Below are positions 1 through 7,072 of a stretch of 37,479 bases of DNA, piece by piece. Source of the DNA: Ktedonobacteraceae bacterium (lineage in GTDB: Bacteria; Chloroflexota; Ktedonobacteria; Ktedonobacterales; Ktedonobacteraceae); contig JACDAE010000090.1 in NCBI GenBank assembly GCA_013695595.1, positions 1-37,479 of the forward strand, written 5' to 3'. Position 1 is the first letter of the stretch, and the number at the start of each line of letters is the position of its first letter. Below the pieces are notes generated by a model. The model had not been told where the DNA came from, made no database searches, and saw only the letters and a list, made by a program, of their open reading frames with translations. The translations under genes and the position numbers were made by a program.

Positions 1-7
1 ATATTAC

Positions 8-1783
8 TTAGAGTGGGCTTTGAGTCACCTGAAGTAGCACTCCAGGAGTAGCTACTGGATCGGTGGGAACTGGCGTCGGCGTATCCTGTGGAGTCGGTGT
101 CACTTCCGGCGTGGGAACTGGCGTCGGCGTATCCTGCGGAATCGGCGTATCCTGTGGAGTCGGTGTTATTCTAGGCGCAGCAGTAGGATAGACAACGCCA
201 AGAAGATTACCATTGCTGGCTGACAATCTATAAACTGTCCCCGTATTTGCATACATTATGACGACACCAGTCTCCATCTTTAGTGAAGAGCTGGTAGAGG
301 CATGGGTAGCGTAAGACCACAACAGTGCTCCATTCGCAATCTGTAACGCATAAACCTGACCTTTATCAGTGACTATATACATGACATCCGCGACTACTAG
401 TGGCGACTGAATGATAAGGTCATTTGCTGTATACGTCCAGAAAATAGCATTCCCATTATTACTAATCGCATAGACAGTAGCATTACTAATAGCAAAGTGC
501 ACAGAGGTAGGAGCGTAGCCTGCAACGTAGGGAGCAGGAGCTGAAGAAGGCGGTTGCGCCGTTGGAGAGGGTGTCGCCTTCACTGGTCGAGGTTTATGCG
601 TAGGGGTTGGTGAAGGGAACACTGGTATCTTCTGAAAATTGCTGCTTAAGGCAGAGAGAGGCGAAGACGGAGTTGAACCGAAGCTATGAGTACCCATAAC
701 GATGCCAACGACAAGGGCCTGCAACAGCACAAAAACGAGCACAACTGCGACGAGAGCGCCACGCATGTTTCGCCAGGAGTTATTGAAAGAAGACCACCGT
801 CCTGTACTTTTTGATGATGTGCCCTGGAGTGGATACGCGTTTCTAAGAATATGTACTTGAGCAAGTTGCCGCACAGGATGGACAGAGATATCCACAGGCC
901 ATAGACCTTGTAGACCTGCACTAAAAGCATCTACCAATTCGCCAGCACTGGCAAAACGTTCGGAGGGAGCTTTGGCGAGTGCACGAAGGAGTGCAGCTTC
1001 AGCGGGTTCAGGCAGTTCGGGACGCAGACCACGTGCGGGCAGTGGGGCCTCACTAATATGCTTGATACCTACATCGAGAGGACCCTTCCCCTGAAAAGGA
1101 ACACGTCCCGTGACGAGCTGATAGAGCATGGTGCCCAGGGCATAGACATCTGCAGGTGGCTCAGCCAACTCACCGCGAAAAAGTTCAGGGGCCATGTAAG
1201 AGGGCGTGCCAAATACCTCACCAGTCGAAGTGAGTGAAACCGAAACCGTACTGAGCACATCGGGGCTACTATCGAAAAAGCGTGCGATACCAAAGTCGGA
1301 GAGGAACAGATTCCCATCGGTATCCAGTAAAACATTCCCTGGCTTAATATCACGATGCACGATGCCCTGAGAATGTGCGTAATCCAGCGCACTTGCAAGC
1401 TGATGCGCATAACGGGTAATCTCCGCAAAAGGCAACGGTTTTCGTTTGGCCTGTATGCGTGAAGAAAGCGTACCACCTGGCAGGTAAGGCATAATAATAT
1501 ACGATAAATCATCCTTTTTCCCATAACTAAGTACGGGCACAATATGAGGATGATGAAGCGAACTTAAAGTCTTCGCTTCACGCATAAAACGCGCCTGAAA
1601 CGCTGTACGTGTTTCGGATAGAACATATCTAGAGGGTAAAAGGATCTTGATGGCCGCCTGATCCTGGGAGTCATTGAGACGCTGCCCAAGAAAAACGGCT
1701 CCCATGCCTCCTTTTCCCAGGATGCGGAGCAAGCGGTAATCAGCAATCGTTTGACCGATCAACGCTGTAGCGTCGGCAAACAT
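8..1783 (-). CDS. Serine/threonine protein kinase, TM segment, Pro/Thr-rich linker and PQQ-like beta-propeller repeats
   Basis: Kinase motifs intact: GKGGMGAVF, AAIKIL, HRDIKPGNVLL, SDFGIAR, APE. TM VVAVVLVFVLLQALVVGIVMG. C-terminal PQQ-like repeats (FWTYTANDLIIQSPLVVADVMYIVTDKGQVYAL). RBS-like aagga before ATG. Confidence 0.93.
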   Translation of the reverse strand: MFADATALIGQTIADYRLLRILGKGGMGAVFLGQRLNDSQDQAAIKILLPSRYVLSETRTAFQARFMREAKTLSSLHHPHIVPVLSYGKKDDLSYIIMPYLPGGTLSSRIQAKRKPLPFAEITRYAHQLASALDYAHSQGIVHRDIKPGNVLLDTDGNLFLSDFGIARFFDSSPDVLSTVSVSLTSTGEVFGTPSYMAPELFRGELAEPPADVYALGTMLYQLVTGRVPFQGKGPLDVGIKHISEAPLPARGLRPELPEPAEAALLRALAKAPSERFASAGELVDAFSAGLQGLWPVDISVHPVRQLAQVHILRNAYPLQGTSSKSTGRWSSFNNSWRNMRGALVAVVLVFVLLQALVVGIVMGTHSFGSTPSSPLSALSSNFQKIPVFPSPTPTHKPRPVKATPSPTAQPPSSAPAPYVAGYAPTSVHFAISNATVYAISNNGNAIFWTYTANDLIIQSPLVVADVMYIVTDKGQVYALQIANGALLWSYATHASTSSSLKMETGVVIMYANTGTVYRLSASNGNLLGVVYPTAAPRITPTPQDTPIPQDTPTPVPTPEVTPTPQDTPTPVPTDPVATPGVLLQVTQSPL

Positions 1784-1966
1784 AGTATCCTTCCCCCTGT
1801 AGCCTTGCTGTGAAGAATATTAAAAATCTTCTACATACAAACACGTTTGTAAAGGAATTTAGTTTCTTATTTTCGAGGCTCCACTACTATTGTACATAAA
1901 AAGGTTGCTACATACCTATTCTAAAACGCTATTTTTAAGCGAATATGAAAAATTACCAGAATCACG

Positions 1967-2046
1967 TTAACAAATAGCAAATCAAATGTTGCTCTGTCAA
2001 TTTGCTACCAAATTATATTGACAAATAGCAAATGTAATGCTACTAT
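1967..2046 (+). promoter_or_regulatory. Tandem promoter/operator for the tRNA array: TTGACA-N17-TACTAT (2018-2046) plus a diverged upstream copy TTAACA-N17-TGCTCT (1967-1995)
   Basis: Near-consensus sigma70-type hexamers with 17-bp spacers. The ACAAATAGCAAAT core is repeated at a 51-bp offset. Confidence 0.65.
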
Positions 2047-2087
2047 GTCAAATATGGTAAGGGAATGAGGAGGGAAGGGATAGTCAA

Positions 2088-2158
2088 GGTGCCGTGACCG
2101 AGAGGATAGGTGTTGCTCTGCAAAAGCAATTACGGCGGTTCGACTCCGCCCGGTATCT
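2088..2158 (+). tRNA. tRNA-Cys(GCA)
   Basis: Acceptor ggtgccg/cggtatc, anticodon loop ctGCAaa, T-arm ggcgg-ttcgact-ccgcc, discriminator T73 as expected for Cys. No encoded CCA. Confidence 0.9.
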
Positions 2159-2166
2159 TTTTCAGT

Positions 2167-2237
2167 GGGGCAGTAGCTCAGTGGTAGAGCTCCAGGTTGT
2201 GGCTCTGGCGATGCTGGTTCGATTCCAGCCTGTCCCT
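2167..2237 (+). tRNA. tRNA-His(GTG), apparently without an encoded G-1
   Basis: Acceptor ggggcag/ctgtccc, anticodon loop ttGTGgc, T-arm gctgg-ttcgatt-ccagc. Confidence 0.82.
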
Positions 2238-2271
2238 TTTATGGTGGCAATTAGTTCAAGGCCATCATTTT

Positions 2272-2345
2272 GTTGGTGTGGTGCAATCGGTAGACACGCT
2301 TGTCTTAGAAGCAAGTAGTTGAGAGTTCGAGTCTCTCCACCAACA
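2272..2345 (+). tRNA. tRNA-Leu(TAG)-like with a short (5-nt) variable loop
   Basis: Acceptor gttggtg/caccaac (7 perfect bp), anticodon loop ctTAGaa, T-arm gagag-ttcgagt-ctctc, Leu-like D-arm (tggtgcaatcggtagacac), A73. Confidence 0.82.
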
Positions 2346-2348
2346 TGA

Positions 2349-2421
2349 GCGGGTGAGGACAAAGGGTAGCGTCATCTGTCTGTCGAACAGAACATAGTGG
2401 GTTCGAGTCCCATCTCCCGCG
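2349..2421 (+). tRNA. tRNA-Asp(GTC)
   Basis: Acceptor gcgggtg/ctcccgc (one T-T mismatch), anticodon loop ctGTCga, T-arm gtggg-ttcgagt-cccat, discriminator G73. Confidence 0.86.
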
Positions 2422-2447
2422 TTTCAAGGTTACGTCAATTTGTGTAT

Positions 2448-2520
2448 GGGTCCGTGGCGCAATTGGTAGCGCACCTGTTTTGCATACAGGGGGTTGAGGG
2501 TTCGAGTCCCTCCGGTTCCA
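2448..2520 (+). tRNA. tRNA-Ala(TGC)
   Basis: Anticodon loop ttTGCat, G3-U70 Ala identity pair, A73, D-stem gcgc/gcgc, T-arm gaggg-ttcgagt-ccctc. Confidence 0.88.
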
Positions 2521-2524
2521 CTCT

Positions 2525-2606
2525 GGATGGTTGGCAGAATGGCGATTGCACCTGTCTGTAAAACAGCGCCCTTTGGGGCATGGAGGTTCGAATCCTCCAC
2601 CATCCA
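2525..2606 (+). tRNA. tRNA-Tyr(GTA), class II with long variable arm
   Basis: Acceptor ggatggt/accatcc, anticodon loop ctGTAaa, variable arm gcccttt-ggggc, T-arm ggagg-ttcgaat-cctcc, A73. Confidence 0.9.
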
Positions 2607-2729
2607 TTTTTCTGCTTAAGCACTTGAAAATCATGACAGTTACACTGTAACATCTCTCATGTCATGACAGTTATGCTGTTATATATGAATTTGGAGCTTA
2701 TTCTATTAAAATTTATGAGGTCACTACCC

Positions 2730-4133
2730 CTATTGGCCCTGACCAAGGGTAAGTTGAGCCATCATCTGACCCTCATTGTAGGCAATAAGCGCACCGGCTT
2801 CGCCTGTAACAGGGTCAACCTGTCCATCATCATCACGATCAACGCCGTTCAATACATGATCGGCAAGCGTAGCGATCTCTGTGATGAGAGCGGTATTGAC
2901 AGGATTAGCGACGAGTTGCTGAGCATCATTGTCAATGGTTGTGACCCACTTTTTGATATTGGCTGTGGCAATCTGCACATGTTGCGCATGCATTCTCACA
3001 GTGGGAGTTGCATCACTCTGGATAGCTGCCAATGCTGCATGCTCCGCCGAAAGGACGATATACCCAGCGTTGGGATCACCTGGATTCAGCAGACCAAAGC
3101 CATCGCCCACATTGGTCACGTTAAACGCTGCACAATCATCGGCAAGTGGCAGGGCATTCTTTCCACCAGTACCTTCGATAAGATTAACAATATTTTGCGC
3201 TGCACAGGCCGTTTTATGTTGCCCCTTGCCAGAAAATCTTTGCAATAGTTGCGCCTGCTGCTTTAACACCTGAGCTTGACTACGTAAACCAACCAGCAGT
3301 CCTATTTTGCCAGGCGTAGTATCGAAACGGACAAGCAAGTGCCGTATATGAATCAGAGCCAGAGGAGGGAGCGTTCCCGATAGCACCACTTCTCCTGCCG
3401 GGAACATAGGATTTCCGGGTTCCTGGGTAATTTCCAATTGATCACCCAGGCCAAGCAGGTTGATTTTATCTGTAAAGGCCAGGTTAAAATTCTGACCTTG
3501 AGCGGCAAGCCTCCCCAGTGCCACAGTTTTCTCTGAGGCGGCATCAACGATCCAGGCGTAATAGTGTAGATTATTTGGAGGTACACCCAGGCCACTGATC
3601 TTCAGGTTGAGGGTATTCGTCTGCCCCTGACCATTTTGACTATCACTAAAAGAGACTAAACCTCTGGCACCAGTACTGGTAATAGCATTTTTTGCATTTG
3701 TATTATCGCTTTTGTGATGTGCTAGAGCGATGAGGCCAGCGGAAGTACCAATAACAAGCATGAGGAGGAGAAGCACAATAAACACATTGCGTACAAGATA
3801 TTCAGGCTGTGTACGCCAGGGGAATAATGGTGCCGGTTCGTTTGAAAGTGCAGATGGAGTTGGATCAGAGCGTACAGGTACAGGAGTCTGCTTAATGGCA
3901 AACGACGCGGGTGAAAACGATGATTGTGGCGGGGGAGGAGGCATCTGCATTACAGGTCTGCGGGGTATAGCATTCCTATAAGGAGTGCTGCGCTTCAATC
4001 CATCTGAGCCGACACTTACAATAGGTTCGGCAACAGTTGCTCCTCGCGCTCTGAGTGGCACTATCTGTTTACCACAATTACCACAGAAGATCGCATCCTC
4101 ATCGCATAACGTCTTACAACCTGGACAGAACAT
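2730..4133 (-). CDS. Zinc-ribbon (CPGC...CGNC) membrane protein with large extracytoplasmic domain
   Basis: MFCPGCKTLCDEDAIFCGNCGKQ, TM NVFIVLLLLMLVIGTSAGLIAL, EF-hand-like DRDDDGQVD near C-terminus. RBS ggaggggg before the ATG at 4133 (longer ORF to 4163). Confidence 0.8.
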   Translation of the reverse strand: MFCPGCKTLCDEDAIFCGNCGKQIVPLRARGATVAEPIVSVGSDGLKRSTPYRNAIPRRPVMQMPPPPPQSSFSPASFAIKQTPVPVRSDPTPSALSNEPAPLFPWRTQPEYLVRNVFIVLLLLMLVIGTSAGLIALAHHKSDNTNAKNAITSTGARGLVSFSDSQNGQGQTNTLNLKISGLGVPPNNLHYYAWIVDAASEKTVALGRLAAQGQNFNLAFTDKINLLGLGDQLEITQEPGNPMFPAGEVVLSGTLPPLALIHIRHLLVRFDTTPGKIGLLVGLRSQAQVLKQQAQLLQRFSGKGQHKTACAAQNIVNLIEGTGGKNALPLADDCAAFNVTNVGDGFGLLNPGDPNAGYIVLSAEHAALAAIQSDATPTVRMHAQHVQIATANIKKWVTTIDNDAQQLVANPVNTALITEIATLADHVLNGVDRDDDGQVDPVTGEAGALIAYNEGQMMAQLTLGQGQ

Positions 4134-4198
4134 GGATATTTCCCCCTCCAGCCAACTAGACAAACGGCATGAAAAGACTTCTTTACATCACTAAACGC

Positions 4199-5092
4199 TT
4201 ATGCCGCAGCAATAATGTGGAATACATTTGTCAATAACTCCATAACGCCGTGATAACTGATAACAAGCAATGCGATACAGGCCAATGTGATGTGGGTAGT
4301 GCGCCAGACACGCATGATCAAACGCGCACGCTGCTGACGCCTGCATGACTGTAAGAGATCCGCACGAGTAACCAGCGTATCGTGAGCATTTTGAAAATCG
4401 GAGCGTTCAGCTACAGGAATGGCTGGAAATTTGCTTTGGAGGTTGCCCGAACCAAGGGCTTGCATACAATATTTCTTGAATAGCTCAGACTTGCCAGCAC
4501 AAAGACGCTCAACGGTATACTCTAATTCAAGAATACGTTCTTCCACAGCACGCACGATCCCTACCCCATTGGTGTTCGCTTCACGCGCAATTACGTGCGT
4601 CTGCCACAGATCTAACAGACGGCCAGTAACACCGCTGATGACCAGGAAGATGAGAGAGAAGAGCGCTAAACCAGCCCAGTAGGTATCTGTCAGATCACTA
4701 AATTTGGTAACAAAACTATTCGTAACGAAGGCATAATTTTCATGCAATAAGGCAATTGTGATAGTAATGACACCGAGCCATGTATGCATCCATAGCCAGC
4801 TTTGCACCTTGCCTGGCAGACTGCGTACAAAACGGCGACGCAGCGAATAGGCGGCGGTACTCAGAACCAGAACATACGCAAGAATGCCAAAGAGGCGGAA
4901 GGGATCATTTCCGGGCGCAGCATCACCCTGGGCTTTGCTGGCCAGGTAGAACCAGACATAAATAGCAACATAGAATAGGATGCTGCCAATGAGCCAGAAC
5001 CATTTCGTCCGGGCGGCGGGAGTGCGCCAGATGCGTCGTAATGGGCGCTCGCCTGATGTCTGTACCGATGGTCGTTTTACTACAAGAGACAT
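4199..5092 (-). CDS. Membrane cytochrome b / ferric-reductase-like protein
   Basis: About five TM segments. Candidate heme-ligand His pairs MHTWLGVITITIALLHENY and THITLACIALLVISYHGVM. Start MSLVVKRPSV inferred, avoiding overlap with the upstream gene. Confidence 0.72.
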   Translation of the reverse strand: MSLVVKRPSVQTSGERPLRRIWRTPAARTKWFWLIGSILFYVAIYVWFYLASKAQGDAAPGNDPFRLFGILAYVLVLSTAAYSLRRRFVRSLPGKVQSWLWMHTWLGVITITIALLHENYAFVTNSFVTKFSDLTDTYWAGLALFSLIFLVISGVTGRLLDLWQTHVIAREANTNGVGIVRAVEERILELEYTVERLCAGKSELFKKYCMQALGSGNLQSKFPAIPVAERSDFQNAHDTLVTRADLLQSCRRQQRARLIMRVWRTTHITLACIALLVISYHGVMELLTNVFHIIAAA

Positions 5093-5109
5093 ACTCTCTA
5101 TTTCCTCCT

Positions 5110-7062
5110 CTATCGGGCACGTCGTCGAAGAATTTCTTCGGTTGACCCAAAAAATGTAGTTGGATTCACGCGAATTGCAGCTCCCGTAGGGCATGCCTGC
5201 ACGCACGCTTGATTATCATAACCAGCACATAGATCACATTTGATTGCCAGTTTTTTGCGCATCTCTTCAAAAGCTCCACCAGGGCGCTGGATATTTAGTG
5301 GACCAGGAGCCGCAGCCATGGGAAGTAATTTCTGTCCACGCTCTTTTCCCGCGCCCTTCGTGAAAAAAGTACTGAATTGCTGCCACGTCGATGGTGCATT
5401 CTCGTTCGCATTACGATCATCATCATCATCAAGCGAGACAATAGAAATATTATCGTATGGACAACGTTCAGCACAGATGCCACAACCAATACAACTCTCG
5501 GTGATGTAGACTTCTCCACCAGGCATGCGAGCAATACCCGCACGGCTACAGAGCATACAGACCGGGTCCTGACATTGTCGGCAGGCGGTCGCAATGCTAA
5601 TATTGCCAACGACCATCCCTTTACGATTCATGCGTGAATGCCCATGACGGCGTTCACATGCTTCTTCGCATTCGTTGCAGTGGATGCACTTATCAAGATC
5701 GATCACCAATACTTCGGTCCCCTCGACCACACCATCAGCAACCAGAGAATGCAAACCGGCGCGAGTCGCAGCATCTGAGAGCGAGTTGACTTCTTCTGGC
5801 TCCGCGAAATTGAAGGGTTCAAAGACTGCACTATAGGCAATCTCAGTCGCATCGCGATAGAGTTGCAGGCGCTCCTGGAAGCGTTGATTGACCTCAGGAT
5901 AGCGTGTGAGAAGTGACATAAGAACCGGGCGTGGTAATTGAGCAACGCTAGTACGTGTAATAGCAGTGACGGTGACGGCGCGTCGATCGCCGAGCATATC
6001 CAGGCCCCCAGCGAAGTAATCACCGCCCTGACGATAGGCGATAATGCGTTCATCAGACTTGTCTCGACCAGTGCCTGCGGTTGTACGTCGCGCAACTTTG
6101 ACGAAGCCTTCCAACAATATATGCAATGACTCGCGCGAGGGCTGATCTTTACTATCTTCACCGAAAAGGCGCTCGTCGCGATCATGGCGCTGAATCTGGG
6201 CCTGTTCAGCAATCTGGCGAATATCAGTAGCCATCACGCCCTGGAAAAGAGACATGCGTTTAAGGATGGACTCAGTAGAGCGGGTGGCGCTCAAACGATC
6301 GAAGAACTGGCGTACGGGAGGAACGATCTCCATCAGGCGCTGCATAACCTGTTCTGGCACTCCCAGTACAATCGAAGGGGTCTGAGCACGAGCACTCACA
6401 TTCTGCGGCTGACCCGTCAGCATACCATATTCGCCCATATACTCACCACGCCGCAGCACTGCAACAGGAAGTTCTTCGCCATCTGGCCCTGTGGAAGAAA
6501 GCTCAAATCGTCCTTCCAGAATGAAGTATAGTTCGCGTCCAAACTCGTTTTCACGCAGAACAACGGAACCTGGCATGAGTGCAATCACTTTGGAGGTCGC
6601 AACAAAATGCAGCAGATAATTGTCTGGTACCAGGCGTGGATCGCTAAACATTGGTTGTTCGCGCAAATGACTCAACAGACGCGGCACATCCCAACCAGGC
6701 GGTAGATAATTGAGGACGCGCGTCATATCAACCTTGCCATCCCAAGGTATACCGAGGCGCTGCTTGAGCGAAAGCATAAGGAGATCGCGGTGATTATCAA
6801 CCGGACAAACAGGCACGCATGAGCCGCACATAACACATTCATCGATGAAGCGTGCTACAGGCGGTGAAATCTCATCTGAGACATTGGCACGGTTCAAAGC
6901 AGCGATATTGATCATTGACGATAATGGAACTGGACAGGCACGCATGCAACGATCGCAGCCGATACACATATCAATCTCAAAACGTACTTCCTCTTCAGTG
7001 AGAGGTTGTATATCTGTGCGATGCGATAACCCTACTAAAAAAGGTGTATTTTGTACCTGCAT
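5110..7062 (-). CDS. Multi-cluster 4Fe-4S ferredoxin with two cyclic-nucleotide-binding (CAP_ED) domains
   Basis: CIGCDRCMRACP, CVMCGSCVPVCP, then two cNMP-binding-type domains, then DmsB/HycB-like CIHCNECEEAC, CIGCGICAERCP and CDLCAGYDNQACVQACP. Confidence 0.88.
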   Translation of the reverse strand: MQVQNTPFLVGLSHRTDIQPLTEEEVRFEIDMCIGCDRCMRACPVPLSSMINIAALNRANVSDEISPPVARFIDECVMCGSCVPVCPVDNHRDLLMLSLKQRLGIPWDGKVDMTRVLNYLPPGWDVPRLLSHLREQPMFSDPRLVPDNYLLHFVATSKVIALMPGSVVLRENEFGRELYFILEGRFELSSTGPDGEELPVAVLRRGEYMGEYGMLTGQPQNVSARAQTPSIVLGVPEQVMQRLMEIVPPVRQFFDRLSATRSTESILKRMSLFQGVMATDIRQIAEQAQIQRHDRDERLFGEDSKDQPSRESLHILLEGFVKVARRTTAGTGRDKSDERIIAYRQGGDYFAGGLDMLGDRRAVTVTAITRTSVAQLPRPVLMSLLTRYPEVNQRFQERLQLYRDATEIAYSAVFEPFNFAEPEEVNSLSDAATRAGLHSLVADGVVEGTEVLVIDLDKCIHCNECEEACERRHGHSRMNRKGMVVGNISIATACRQCQDPVCMLCSRAGIARMPGGEVYITESCIGCGICAERCPYDNISIVSLDDDDDRNANENAPSTWQQFSTFFTKGAGKERGQKLLPMAAAPGPLNIQRPGGAFEEMRKKLAIKCDLCAGYDNQACVQACPTGAAIRVNPTTFFGSTEEILRRRAR

Positions 7063-7072
7063 AAGCGTTTTC

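Noticed and set aside
2094-2634. ORFs across the tRNA array (2094..2318, 2162..2362, 2305..2634, 2435..2653)
   Set aside because: They overlay well-folded tRNA genes. The antisense translations (GGGFEPPCPKG, EWNRRDSNPQP) are classic spurious tRNA-antisense ORFs.
2664-3273. Plus-strand ORFs 2664..3248 and 2929..3273
   Set aside because: Antisense to the zinc-ribbon membrane protein gene, no recognisable domain, biased composition.
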